Source of the DNA: Plesiocystis pacifica SIR-1
GTDB lineage: Bacteria; Myxococcota_A; Polyangia; Nannocystales; Nannocystaceae
DNA length: 52,419 bases
Direction of reading: 5' to 3'
Assembly (NCBI RefSeq): GCF_000170895.1
Contig: NZ_ABCS01000074.1
Span: 1-52,419, forward strand
Shown piece by piece: positions 17,746 to 28,400 of this stretch (its first letter is position 1; each line of letters begins with the position of its first letter). The notes beneath the pieces are model-generated. The model was not told where the DNA came from and ran no database searches. It worked only from the letters and a program-made list of their open reading frames with translations. Position numbers and translations under genes: made by a program.

Positions 17746-20700
17746 ATGGAGTTGGCGCTCGTGTTCGAGCTCCCGCTGGAGCTGCTCCCGGCGCGCGGCC
17801 TCGACCAGTCGATGCTGCTGCCGGTGCTCATCGGCTTGCTGGTCGTGCTCTTCTTCACCGAGGTGTTCGGCTGGGTGTTCGCCGGCGCCGTCGTGCCGGG
17901 CTACCTGGCCTCGGTCCTGGTCATCCAGCCGGTCACCGGCTGCATCGTCATCTTCGAGTCCATCGTCACCTTGCTGATCTCGGCCGCGCTGGCCAAGTTC
18001 GTGAGCAAGTCTGACGTCTGGACGCGCTTTTTTGGTCGAGAACGCTTCTTCCTGATCCTGGTGATCAGCCTGTTCGTTCGAATACACGACCACGCGTGGT
18101 TCGCCCCGTGGGCGGTCGCGCAGCTCGACCAGCTGTTCCCCTGGGAGCTCGAGATCCAGCAGGAGTTCTACAGCGTCGGCCTGGTGCTGGTGCCGCTGAC
18201 CGCGAACATGCTGTGGAAGCCGTCCCTGCCCCGGGGGATGCTCCAGCTCGGGGTCGAGGTCGGGATCACCTACCTGATCGTGATGTACGTGCTGTTGCCG
18301 TACACCAACCTCTCGCTCAGCTCCGTCGAGCTGACCTACGAGAACACGGCGCTCAACTTCGTCGCCCACGCCAAGGCGCACATCATCTTGTTGTCCGCGG
18401 CGATGCTCGCGGCCCAGTTCAACCTGACCTACGGGTGGGACTTCAACGGCATCCTCGTGCCTGCGCTGTTAGCGATGCTGTGGCTGACGCCGCTGAAGTT
18501 ATTGGCGACGCTGGGTGAAGCGATCATCGTCCTGTACCTGACCAAGGGCTTCCTCAAGCTGCCGGTCATCCGGCACATGGACGTCGCGGGTCCACGCAAG
18601 ATCGTCTTGGTGTTCACCCTGGCCTTCCTGTGGAAGTTAGCCCTGGGCTTCGCAATTGCGGGGATCGCACCCGAGTTCAAGACCAGCGACGTCTACGGCT
18701 TTGGCTACCTGCTGTCGAGCCTGCTCTCGGTCAAGATGCTGAGCAAAAAGAGCGTGCGCGCGGTCTTGCTGCCCAGCTTGACGGCCTCGGCCGGGGGCTT
18801 TGCGATCGGCAGCGTCGCGGGCTTCTTGCTCGAGCTGGTGTCTCCGGCCACGCCGCCCGCGCGCCAGCTCGCCGAGGCCGAGAGCCACCGCCTCGATCGC
18901 TCGCCCATCGGGGTGATGACCGTGGCGCGCATGGCCGCGGCGGGGTGGTCCGAGGACCCCGAGCCGCCCACGCAGGCCGAGCTGGGGCGGCTCGAAAAAT
19001 TCTGGAACGCGTCGGCGCGCTGGGAGCTCGCCGAGGACGGCTCGGTGGCGCAGCGCGACGGCATGGCGGCCAAGGCCATCAACGCCTACGAGCAAAAGAT
19101 CGGCGACGCGGACCTGGCCAAGATCGCCGGGCCCTCCCAAGAGCTGCGCACCCTGGGCCTGGGCCTGGGCCTGGACTTCGAAGACCTCGGCGAGGTCGAC
19201 ATCCGCGAGAAGGCCAGGGCCGGCACCGTGCTCGACCCCGAGCCGCGGCGGTGGTGGGTGGTCCGCGAGCAGGGGGCGCTGGGGCAGCGAGGCTGGCCCA
19301 CGGGCATCCTCTCGCCCAGCGGGAAGGGGCCGGTCATCGTCGTGCCCATGCCCGCGAGCGAAGCGCCCACGGCCGAGGCCGCGGCGGTCATGTGTCGGCG
19401 CCGGGACTGCCGGGCCGTGCTGATCGCGGGCCGGGAGCAGCTCGAGGCCGGCACGCGCATCAACCCGCGCCCCCTCGAGGTCGCGATGCGGGCCTTCGCG
19501 GACGACCCCATCGTGGTGCTGCGCGGGGACCTCCCGGTGCCCGAGGCCTACGCCGAGCCGGGCGCCCAGGCCGAGCTGGCGAGCGAGCTGGTGCCCTGGT
19601 ACGAGGACGGCGCGGAGGTCACGGGCCTGCTCGAACGAGACGAGCTCGAGGACCTGCGCGGCGCGGCCATGGCCGAGCTCCGACCGCTGCGGGGCATCTT
19701 CGACCTCGGCCAGCCCTGGCCGCTCTACCGCCTGGAGTGGGACCTGCGCTCGACGGTGGTCGGCATCCCGCCCAGGTCCGAGCGCTTCGTGCTGATGCGC
19801 GTGGCGGTCCCGGCCCTCGAGGCCATGGTCGTCGCGGGCCTCGACGAGTTCGGCGCGGACTGGCGCGAGCCCCCGGAGCCGGCGCCGAGCCTGGCCCTGC
19901 CCAAGGAGCTCGAGGCGGGGCTCCCGAAGGTGGCCGGGGCTGGGGCCGGGGCGGAGCTTCCCGACGATCTGGGCGCGCCCAAGACCGCGCTGATCGCCGA
20001 GCTCGAGCGCCTGCGCGAGACGAGCGAGCCCTCGGGGCACGGCGGCGAGCTCTACCGCGAGCCCTCGGACGCCGAGCTCATCGTGCTCGAGCAGCTGATC
20101 GTCTCGCCGCTCATCGACTGGGTCGAGCGCTCGGAGCTCGGCGACCCCCTGCCGATCGTCACGCAGACCTGGGCCGAGCTGGTCGGCTACGAGATCGCGG
20201 AGCTCGGCGACTGCGATCCGGCGGCGAACGCCGTGCCCAAGGAAGCGCCCGAGCAGGAGCGAGACCCGACCAAGCCCGCGCCCCGCGTCGAGGAGTGCGT
20301 GGTCGTCCTGCGCGACACCCTGGCGCCGCTGACCTCGAGCTGGGGCACGCTGGTGCTGCGCCGCGGCGGCGAGTGGTCGATGCTCATCGAGGTCCCGCGA
20401 CCGCACCGCGAGCGCGACACCTGGCGGGTCGGCGCCGAGCTGTGGCAGATCAGCCCGGCCCGGGCGCTGCTGCTCGCGGGCGCGGACGGGCGCGCCGACG
20501 AGCCGGCGAGCTCCGAGCGCATGGCCATCGACCCCACGGACATCGCCTACGGCCCGGACCCGGTCATCCCCGGCAACCTGCAGACGCCCTTCCAGGCCAT
20601 GCACATGGCGCTGCACCGGGCCACCAACGTCGACGGCGCGGCGCCCGTGCTGCAGCTGCGCGGCATCGCGGCCTACCGAGACCTCGACGCCGAGGTCGTG

Positions 20701-21519
20701 GTCGGGCGCGGGCAGCCGGAGCTCGAGCCGGTCGCGGAGGAGGCCTGCATCCAGGACCTGGACGAGCCGCTGGCCTCGCTCGTGCGCGGCTGGGGCGGCG
20801 GCTGTCAGGTCGCCGACGGGTCTCAGGACCTCTACCTGCTGTCGGGCGCGGGCGTGCCTCAGCTCGAGTACAGCCGCGAGCTCGGCGACGGCCGCAAGCT
20901 CCGGGTGGTGTGGCTCAGCGCGGGCATCCGCGAGCGCTTCCACGCCGACCGCGGGACCACGGAGCTGCGCGGGCTGGCCCAGGTCGGCGTCCCGGTCATC
21001 GAGTTCAGCGAGCTCGAGCGCCTGCGCGCGCCGCTGGTCCGGCGCGTCGACTTTGGGCCCCCGGACTCGCCGATCCGCGACGCCGAGGTCGGCTACAACG
21101 CCTACCTCGCGGCCCTCGACCTGGCCGACGAGTTCGCGGCGACGGCCAACCTGCACACCCTCCGCCAGCTCCAGGAGACCGTCGAGGCGGCCCCGGACCT
21201 GAGCCTCGAGGCGGGCGTCGGCGTGGACTGGGGCGTGCCCACGCTGATCCTCGAGTTCGCCGGCAGCGGCGGCCTGGGGGCGCGCTCGCTGGTCCTGCTC
21301 GAGCACGGCCTGCACGGCAACGTCTCGCTGCCGTGGCCGGAGCTCCGCGATGACCTGGTCAACCAGCTGCGCGTCGCGGCCATGGCTCGGCCGCGGGTGC
21401 TGAGCCTGCGCGAGGTGCCGATCGTCGAGCCGCCGCGGGTGGACGACGGGGCTCGCGGAGAGGGCGGAGAGGGCGAGGACAGCGAGAGCGAAGCGACGCC
21501 GGAGGGGGCGGGGGAGTGA
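17746..21519 (+). CDS. Duplicated CapC/PgsC membrane protein with large C-terminal extension
   Basis: A 1,257-residue protein. Residues 1 to about 375 are polytopic and contain two CapC (poly-gamma-glutamate biosynthesis PgsC/CapC) units. The first has FTEVFGWVFAGAVVPGYLAS (Pro-Gly-Tyr at 51-53) and the FFGRERFFLIL segment; the second has YGWDFNGILVPALLAML and GPRKIVLVFTLAFLWKL. Normal CapC is about 150 residues and has one unit. The remaining ~880 residues are soluble and contain two copies of a domain related to the lipoprotein encoded at 24383 (IVVPMPASEAPT... and IEVPRPHRERDT...). CapC works with the CapB ligase in gamma-linked glutamate polymerisation. GGAG lies 9 bp before the ATG. The next gene overlaps by 4 bp (GTGA). 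Confidence 0.8.
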   Translation: MELALVFELPLELLPARGLDQSMLLPVLIGLLVVLFFTEVFGWVFAGAVVPGYLASVLVIQPVTGCIVIFESIVTLLISAALAKFVSKSDVWTRFFGRERFFLILVISLFVRIHDHAWFAPWAVAQLDQLFPWELEIQQEFYSVGLVLVPLTANMLWKPSLPRGMLQLGVEVGITYLIVMYVLLPYTNLSLSSVELTYENTALNFVAHAKAHIILLSAAMLAAQFNLTYGWDFNGILVPALLAMLWLTPLKLLATLGEAIIVLYLTKGFLKLPVIRHMDVAGPRKIVLVFTLAFLWKLALGFAIAGIAPEFKTSDVYGFGYLLSSLLSVKMLSKKSVRAVLLPSLTASAGGFAIGSVAGFLLELVSPATPPARQLAEAESHRLDRSPIGVMTVARMAAAGWSEDPEPPTQAELGRLEKFWNASARWELAEDGSVAQRDGMAAKAINAYEQKIGDADLAKIAGPSQELRTLGLGLGLDFEDLGEVDIREKARAGTVLDPEPRRWWVVREQGALGQRGWPTGILSPSGKGPVIVVPMPASEAPTAEAAAVMCRRRDCRAVLIAGREQLEAGTRINPRPLEVAMRAFADDPIVVLRGDLPVPEAYAEPGAQAELASELVPWYEDGAEVTGLLERDELEDLRGAAMAELRPLRGIFDLGQPWPLYRLEWDLRSTVVGIPPRSERFVLMRVAVPALEAMVVAGLDEFGADWREPPEPAPSLALPKELEAGLPKVAGAGAGAELPDDLGAPKTALIAELERLRETSEPSGHGGELYREPSDAELIVLEQLIVSPLIDWVERSELGDPLPIVTQTWAELVGYEIAELGDCDPAANAVPKEAPEQERDPTKPAPRVEECVVVLRDTLAPLTSSWGTLVLRRGGEWSMLIEVPRPHRERDTWRVGAELWQISPARALLLAGADGRADEPASSERMAIDPTDIAYGPDPVIPGNLQTPFQAMHMALHRATNVDGAAPVLQLRGIAAYRDLDAEVVVGRGQPELEPVAEEACIQDLDEPLASLVRGWGGGCQVADGSQDLYLLSGAGVPQLEYSRELGDGRKLRVVWLSAGIRERFHADRGTTELRGLAQVGVPVIEFSELERLRAPLVRRVDFGPPDSPIRDAEVGYNAYLAALDLADEFAATANLHTLRQLQETVEAAPDLSLEAGVGVDWGVPTLILEFAGSGGLGARSLVLLEHGLHGNVSLPWPELRDDLVNQLRVAAMARPRVLSLREVPIVEPPRVDDGARGEGGEGEDSESEATPEGAGE

Positions 21520-24386
21520 CCGCGCCGAGCCGGCGGCCGAGCCCGGAGGAGGCCGAGCGCATCGCCGCGCGGCTGCGCCAGCCCTCGGACCACGGCGCCA
21601 CGCCGACGCGCACGCTGGCCGCCAGCTTGATCCTGATCGTCTGCATGATCGGGCTGACCGGCCTGACCTGGGCGCGCAGCCGCCTGGCCGAGCGCGTGGC
21701 CTCGCCCCTGGCCGAGAAGATCGCCGGCGCCGATCGGGTCAGCTACTACGTCATCGACGAGGGGGAGGGCCCGCGCTTTCGCCTGGGCCCGGACGAGCTC
21801 TCGCTCAAGCTGATCACCCACCTCGTGCTGCCCGAGGACACGCCGCCCTACAGCCCGGAGGCGGAGCAGGCCTACGGCATCCTCATGCGCCTGCACAGCC
21901 TCGAGGGCGAGCTGCTGTGGGAGCGCGACTTCAACGTGCGCACGCGCCAGAGCAAGGCCGACGAGCTCGACCGCGGCCGGGGCTGGCGGCTGGAGAACGC
22001 GTTCATGCTCGACCTGTCGCGGGAGCTGACCGACGACCGGCTGACGCGGGTCTTGTTGCCGACCTCGCCCGACGGCCGCGACCGCTTCCTGTCCATCGAG
22101 CTCGTGCCCCGGGACCCCCTCGACGAGGACGTGCTCGGCCTGGTCCGGGCCTACGTCCGCCACGAGCGGCCCCCCGACGACCTCGACAAGATCGCCCTGG
22201 CCCCGGGCGCGGGTCGGGCCCTCGTCGACCACGTCACCTACCGCGACTGGGAGTCCCTGTCCGAGGCCGAGCGCGAGGCCAAGCTGCGCTACGAGTGGAC
22301 GCGGATGGCGGCGCTCGGCTACGTCGGCCAGGACTACGAGATCCTGAGCATCTACGAGACGGGCTTTCGCGTGCCGCGGGGGACCAAGACCAAGTCGGAG
22401 CGGCAGCGGGTCGAGCCGACGCGGTGGCTGGCCTTCAACGTGATCGGGCCCGCGACCCTCGAGCTCGACATCGTCGACGGCATCGGCGATCCGCGCTCCC
22501 TGAAGGTTCGCCGCTACAGCCTCGACGAGGTCGTCGAGGAGCTGCCTCGAGGAGGCTTGCGCGAGCGCACCCTCGAGGTCCCGCCGGGCATCCACTGCTA
22601 CGTGTTCGAGACCGAGGACCTGCCCCTCGAGTTCGACCTGCGCACGGAGGCGGCGCTCGAGACCCGGGTGTGGTTCTCCGAGGCCGAGCGCCCCGTGCGG
22701 GTCAACGAGCGCGACGAGGAGATGCTCGAGCCCGACCTGCGCCGCATCCCCGTGGTCCGACTGGGCCCGAACTGGCGGGAGCTCCCGCGCTACGCCCTGC
22801 CCGACACCGAGGACGTGATCGGCCGGACGCTGCGCTTCGACCTGCGCTACGTGCCGCCCTTCGCCGCCTACTGGCCCCTCGACGAGCCGCCCAAGATCAG
22901 CCTCGACTACTGCTTCGTCGACGCCGAGGGCGAGGAGATCCGCTGCGAGCGGTGGACCGGCGCCGAGGTTCAGGAGTCGCACTTCGAGGGCCTGCAAGAG
23001 GGCGACGAGGCCAGCGGGCGGGCGAGCTGGGCCCGGGAGCGCTGGTACGAGGTGTCCGAGCCCCAGAGCTTGCGCATGGTCGCGCCGGAGGGTACGGCCG
23101 AGGTCGTGCTGCGGCCCGGGGACGAGCGCGTGTTGGTCCGCGCCTACGGCTACTGGCCCGAGGTCCCGACCCGGGTCATGGAGCCGTGGCGCAGCCACAC
23201 CACGGAGACCATCATCTGGCGCTACCCGCCCCTCGAGACCCGGACCTGGTTCCCCCTGCGCGCGAGCAACTGGGAGGAGCTGCAGGACGACGAGGCCATC
23301 GCCGACCTCATGGCGCAGGTCCGCCTGCAGCCCCGCGGCGTCGACGAGTCCACGGGCCGGGGCGGGCCGTGGTCCGGCGACGACCCGGACTGGAGCTCGC
23401 GCTGGCAGGAGCTGATCGCGGGCGAGGACGGCTGGGATCCGGGGCCGTGGGTGACCCTCGAGCCCCGCGGCCGCCACCGCCGTCGCTCGATCCTCGAGGA
23501 GCTCGACGAGCAGGCCCCCGAGCGCCTGCGCGAGCGCTGGACCGGCAGCCTGTTCACCGAGCTCTACCCGCGCCGGAGCTACGTGACCAACCTCGGCGCG
23601 GTCGGGCCCTCGGCGCCGGAGCTGCACTGGCAGCTCGACCCGAGCCTGCTCGGCGAGCGCCTCGTCGTCGACATCGACGGCACGCGCCACGTCCACGAGA
23701 TCGCCGAGAGCCGCGGGCGCTGGCGCCTGCCCGTCGAGGGCGGCCAGCACAAGATCAGCGTCGACCTCGAGGACACGCGGCTGACTAGCAAGGACGGCGA
23801 CCTGTGGATCGATCGCCCGGTGCTCGTCGCCAGCCCGCCGGTGTCCCGGCGCCGCAGCGTCCACGAGCTCACCACCTCGCTGGTCTTCCCCCTCGTCAAG
23901 CCCGACGACGGCGAGGCGATGATCGTCAACGTCGTGGTCTACCTGCCCAAGCGCCGCCCCGGGGCCCAGCTCGAGCTGAGCGTGGACGGGGGCGAGCCCG
24001 AGCGCATCGCCGGCGTGGTCGAGCGGGTGAGCGTGAGCGAGCGGGCCTACACCATCGAGGGCGAGGGCGCGGTCGACAGCCAGGGTCGGCCCGTCGACAT
24101 CCGCGAGTTCGTGCGCTTCGTCGACCTCGAGGGCGAGCACGGCGTGTCGCTGGAGTCCGTGAACCTGCGCATCACCCTGGGCCCGGAGGTGACGCCCGGC
24201 CCCCACGAGGTCCAGGTCGATCTCGTCGACGGCGGGCGCGTGTGGGTCCGGGCCTTCCACCGCGGCGTGGGTCGGCGCGAGCGCCCGGCGACCAGCTGGA
24301 CGCAGGCGGCCCGCGCCAACGAGCTCCCTGGAGCGCCTGCGCCCGCGCCTGCTCCCGAGGGTGAGAGCGGGGAGGTCCAGCCGTGA
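21516..24386 (+). CDS. Membrane-anchored beta-rich periplasmic protein
   Basis: A 956-residue protein of no family I recognise. One membrane segment (about residues 33-51, LAASLILIVCMIGLTGLTW) follows a short cytoplasmic tail, so some 900 residues should be periplasmic. These are rich in beta-strand patterns with several modules. RWLAFNVIGPATLELDIVD resembles a segment in the next-but-one product (AVEFVVLGPTSVDIEAR), suggesting a shared beta module. There is no catalytic signature and cysteines are few. The GTG start overlaps the CapC-like gene, and its stop overlaps the lipoprotein gene (GTGA both times), so the three are tightly coupled. A scaffold or periplasmic bridge for polymer export is a reasonable inference from context only. 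Confidence 0.7.
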   Translation: MTAPSRRPSPEEAERIAARLRQPSDHGATPTRTLAASLILIVCMIGLTGLTWARSRLAERVASPLAEKIAGADRVSYYVIDEGEGPRFRLGPDELSLKLITHLVLPEDTPPYSPEAEQAYGILMRLHSLEGELLWERDFNVRTRQSKADELDRGRGWRLENAFMLDLSRELTDDRLTRVLLPTSPDGRDRFLSIELVPRDPLDEDVLGLVRAYVRHERPPDDLDKIALAPGAGRALVDHVTYRDWESLSEAEREAKLRYEWTRMAALGYVGQDYEILSIYETGFRVPRGTKTKSERQRVEPTRWLAFNVIGPATLELDIVDGIGDPRSLKVRRYSLDEVVEELPRGGLRERTLEVPPGIHCYVFETEDLPLEFDLRTEAALETRVWFSEAERPVRVNERDEEMLEPDLRRIPVVRLGPNWRELPRYALPDTEDVIGRTLRFDLRYVPPFAAYWPLDEPPKISLDYCFVDAEGEEIRCERWTGAEVQESHFEGLQEGDEASGRASWARERWYEVSEPQSLRMVAPEGTAEVVLRPGDERVLVRAYGYWPEVPTRVMEPWRSHTTETIIWRYPPLETRTWFPLRASNWEELQDDEAIADLMAQVRLQPRGVDESTGRGGPWSGDDPDWSSRWQELIAGEDGWDPGPWVTLEPRGRHRRRSILEELDEQAPERLRERWTGSLFTELYPRRSYVTNLGAVGPSAPELHWQLDPSLLGERLVVDIDGTRHVHEIAESRGRWRLPVEGGQHKISVDLEDTRLTSKDGDLWIDRPVLVASPPVSRRRSVHELTTSLVFPLVKPDDGEAMIVNVVVYLPKRRPGAQLELSVDGGEPERIAGVVERVSVSERAYTIEGEGAVDSQGRPVDIREFVRFVDLEGEHGVSLESVNLRITLGPEVTPGPHEVQVDLVDGGRVWVRAFHRGVGRRERPATSWTQAARANELPGAPAPAPAPEGESGEVQP

Positions 24387-25432
24387 GCCGTCGTCGCGCG
24401 GGTCTGGGCGTCGGCCTGGGTCTGTCCGTGGCGCTGGGCCTGGGCAGCGCCGGCTGCACCCACGAGGGCGAGGTCGAGCTCAGCGATCCCTTCGAGCACA
24501 CCCGCACGCTCGAGGCCGACGAGCTCCACGAGCTGCTGTGGCCCCGCGCAGAGGAGCGCTGGCGGGAGCTCGGCGCGACCCAGCACGCGGCCCTGCGCGA
24601 GCTGGTGATCTTGCTGTGGCATCGGGCCGAGCGCGGCGCGCTGCGGGAGCGGGAGCGGGAGCGGGCCGGGGCGCTGGCGGAGCTGGCCGGGGTCCGGGTC
24701 GAGAGCGTGGCGCTGCGCGTGCCCGGGCGCGAGCAGCCCATCGGGCTGTGGGTCGTCTACGAGGAGGACACGCCGCGGCGCGGCACCGGGGCCTACCTGA
24801 TCCGTCGCGGCGAGATCGAGGTCGGGCGGGTCGAGCTCCTGCTCGAGACCCCCCACGTGTTCCACGACCGCCACACCGGGGACATCGGCCTGGCGGTCCT
24901 GCTGGGGCAGGGCGGCGCCAGCCCGGTGCGCGGGCTGTTCGTCAACACGGTCCACCGCCACCGCCTGGCCAGCGGAGCCAAGCACAAGCCGCCCAAGGGC
25001 TACGGCCCGGCCGACGCCGCCCACTCCGAGCGCCACCCCATCAGCCGCGTGCACGGGGCCATCGTCCGCCGCCACCGCGTCGCGGTCTTGCAGCTGCACG
25101 GCTTCGAGCGCAACGCCGCGTCTGGGGACCCGGAGATGATCGTGTCGTCGGGCAGCGAGACGCCCAGCCCGGGCAGCCGGGTGCTGGCCAAGGCGCTGGC
25201 GGAGGCCTTCCCCAAGGACGCCGTGGGCAACTACGGCCTGGACAGCGACCGCCTCGGGGGCACCACCAACGTGCAGGGGCATCTGGCCCGGGAGTCCCGG
25301 CGCTGCTTCGTGCATCTGGAATTGGGCGACGACTTGCGCGACCGGCTCGACGACGGGGCGGACGCGCGGGCGCGCTTTGTCGAGGCCGTGCGCGGCTGGG
25401 CACAGGAGATTCAACGCGGTGGTTGCCGCTGA
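24383..25432 (+). CDS. Lipoprotein with metal-hydrolase-like domain
   Basis: A 349-residue predicted lipoprotein; the lipobox is GSAGC with Cys25. The domain from about residue 110 has clustered potential metal ligands: Glu and His in LLETPHVFHDRHTGDIG (about 152-168), His in AVLQLHGFE (about 238) and Glu in VHLELGDDLR (about 312). The order and spacing recall N-formylglutamate amidohydrolase and related zinc-carboxypeptidase-fold enzymes, which would suit a glutamate polymer. This is pattern inference, not a firm family call. Two related but degenerate copies occur in the C-terminal half of the CapC-like protein, where the LHG motif reads LRG. It overlaps the genes on both sides and may trim or release the polymer at an envelope membrane. 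Confidence 0.6.
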   Translation: MSRRRAGLGVGLGLSVALGLGSAGCTHEGEVELSDPFEHTRTLEADELHELLWPRAEERWRELGATQHAALRELVILLWHRAERGALRERERERAGALAELAGVRVESVALRVPGREQPIGLWVVYEEDTPRRGTGAYLIRRGEIEVGRVELLLETPHVFHDRHTGDIGLAVLLGQGGASPVRGLFVNTVHRHRLASGAKHKPPKGYGPADAAHSERHPISRVHGAIVRRHRVAVLQLHGFERNAASGDPEMIVSSGSETPSPGSRVLAKALAEAFPKDAVGNYGLDSDRLGGTTNVQGHLARESRRCFVHLELGDDLRDRLDDGADARARFVEAVRGWAQEIQRGGCR

Positions 25433-28400
25433 CGCGAGGGCGCGGCTGCGCGGCTTGATCGGGCTGGCGGTCCTGCTGGCGCTGATGGTGCTCGGTCCGA
25501 CCACCGGACGGGCGGCGCCGGGCGAGAGCCAGGGCGAAGTCGAGGCAGAAGGCGAAGTCGAGACAGAAGGCGAGGTCGAGGCGGAGCCCGAGCAGGCACA
25601 GGGCGAGCCCGCGGGGGGCGTGTCGCGTCGGCGCGCGCGTCAGGCCGCCGCCGACCTCGGCGAGGCCCTGTCGAGCTCGCCCGAAGCGTGGCGTCAGAGC
25701 GCCCGCGAGCGCCTCGTGTGGCGGGCGACTCGGGTCGGCTGGCCGCTCGCGCCGCTGACCGAGCTCGACCCCGACGCGGACATTCACGGGGCCCAGCTGG
25801 GCGCCTCCGAGGCCCTGGGCGAGGCCGAGCCTGCGGCGACGCTGCGTCCCCGCGTGGACCTCCAGCCGCTGCTCGAGCAGCGCGCGGCCATGGTCGGCGG
25901 GTTCATGCCGGTGCCGACGGTCCAGGGCCCGGTGTCGATCGACGCCGACCGGGCGATCAACGTGTGGATCGCCTCGCTCGAGACCGTGCGGGTGCGTCGG
26001 GTCTCGGGCGCGGGCACGCTCCGCTTCGTCCGCATCGTCGACGCCCACACGGCGGTCGTCGAGCAGGGCAGGGCGCTCGAGCCGGGCCCCGACGGCGAGC
26101 TCCGCTGGGAGCTGAGCCAGCCCCCGGCCGACGGCGCGGTGTGGTCCATCGAGGCCGAGGGCGAGGCGACCGTCGTGGTCGAGCGCGCCGTGGTCCGGAC
26201 GCCCCGCTACTCGGCCGTGGAGGTCGAGGCGCTGCTGCTCGCGTGGATCGAGGAGGGGCGCAGCCCGGCGACCATGCCCCGGGTGCTCGAGCCCGACGAC
26301 GACCTCGAGGCTCAGCTTCACCTCGAGGCCGAGCTGGGTCGGGAGCTGCTCAAGCTCGACGCGGCCGACGGCGTCCGCGACCCGCACCTCGAGAAGGCCG
26401 TCGTCGCCTGGCGCCAGCTCTCGGCCATGCAGGGCGTCGACGCGGGCCGGCTGCCGGTGCGCCCCTACTTCGTGGGTCGGCGCGGCCGCGTCCACCCCGT
26501 GAAGCTCTCGGACACCTCGCCGCGGCGCCTGGACACCGACGACAGCCGCGACTATCGCCTCGCCGAGCTCGAGGCCCACGGCGCGCGGCGGTGGACGGTC
26601 CGTCGCCGGGGGACCCGCTCGGGCCCGGGCGTGCTCTACGTGGACGGCCGCGCCTGGGCCCCCGAGGGCGAGGCGCTGCGCGACGCCGAGCTGCGGGTCA
26701 GCGCGGGCGGGCGGGTGCTCGAGCGCATCTCGCTGTCGCGCCGACCGGCCCGGCACAGCGTCGATCCGGACACCGCCTTTCCCCAGTTCGAGGCGCTCGT
26801 CGACGAGTCGGGCCACGCCGTCGGCGAGTTCGCGACCATGGCCGTGCCCCTGGCCCCGGGGCGCCGCGAGTACACCATCGAGCTCGTCGGCGGCCCGGCC
26901 ATGGTCGCCGTGCGCGAGGCCCTGCGGGTCGAGGCCACGGGACCGGGCGCGCGGCGCGAGACCCCGCGCGGGCGCCTGCGCCACGCCCACCGCCAGCTCG
27001 AGCGCAGCGAGTCCGAGATCGACCCCTGGCTCGCCGCGCTGATCGCCGAGAGCGAGCACGAGCGCGTTCAGGTCGGGGCCGGGGCGCCCGAGCTCGAGGC
27101 CCTCGGCGAGTCCAGCCCCGCGCTGGCGCTGGCCATCCTCGCGACCCTGGCCGAGGATCCCGCCCTCGACCGCCGCCAGACCCGAGTGCTCGGCGAGCAG
27201 GCGGCGCAGTGGCTGTCCGCGCTCTCGGCCGACCCCGACTTCGACCCCACCGCCCGCGGCCAGCTGCGCGCGCGCTGGATCACCATCGCGGCGATCCACG
27301 GCGACCGTCAGCTCGCGCGCCTGCTCGTCGACGCGGGCACGGGCACGGGCAGCGACCCGATCCACGAGCTGCCCCTCGAGGGCCTGCGCGTGCTCGCCGA
27401 GCTCCTCGCCCCCGCCCAGGGCACCGTGCGCAGCCCGGCCCTGGCCCTGCTCGAGCTCGCCCGCCGGCGCGCGCCCACGGACGAGGCCATCCGCGGGCAG
27501 CTGCTCTACCTGTGGCAGGACTACACGCGCTGGTCCAAGCGCCGCCCGATCTCCGAGGTCGACAGCTCGCTCGTGCCCCGGGGCGAGTGGCTGGTGCCGC
27601 GCAAGGGCGCGCCGGGGCTGAGCGACGCGGGCGAGCGCGAGGCCAGCTGGCTGCGCCTGAGCCCCGGCCGGGTCGAGCGGGTGCAGGCCGAGATCGGCGG
27701 CGGCTTGATCTCGCGGCAGCTCGGCGTCGAGCGGGTCCGCAACCCCCGGCGCATGCGCCTGCTCGACATCTACGTCGCCTCGCCCGTCGACCGCGTCGAG
27801 CCCGTGCGCCTGCGCGTCGACGACTCGGTGTGGTGGAGCCCGCAGCTGGCCTCGGTGGTCCGCCACCGCGTCGCCGTGCCCGAGGGCAAGCACGAGCTCC
27901 AGCTCGACGGGCCCCTGGGGACCATCGCCTGGGCCGAGCTGCCGCCGGAGGAGCCCATCGAGGACATCGACCCCGAGCGCCTCGGTCGGCGGGAGCGGCT
28001 CCACGATCTGTCGAAGGTCAGCTGGGTGCTGCCCGGCCCGCAGGTGCCCGGCTACGCCCGCCTCGAGCTACGCTGGCCCGAGGACGTGCCGCCCCAGCGG
28101 ACCGTCATCCACATCCACCAGGACGGGGTCGAGGGCACCCAGACCGTGCTCTTCGATCCGCGCACGCGGATCGGCACCGACGAGCAGGGCGAGGGCATCT
28201 GGGACCTCGAGATCGACGCCGACGCCACGCCGATCGGCCCCTCGCCCCGGGCGGGTCAGCGCCACGGGGTGGCCTTCGCCGTCGCGGCTCGGACCCGGCG
28301 GGTGTGGTTCGAGGTCGAGGGCGAGGTCGCGCTGGCCGGCGGGCTGTCGATCCGCCGGGCCCTGCGCCCGCGCGAGCTCCTCGACGACGACGGCGGCCTG

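Noticed and set aside
21102..24260. Open frame of about 1,050 codons antisense to the CapC-like and beta-rich protein genes
   Set aside because: It has no domain signature and crosses the overlap of two coupled plus-strand genes; it is a strand shadow.
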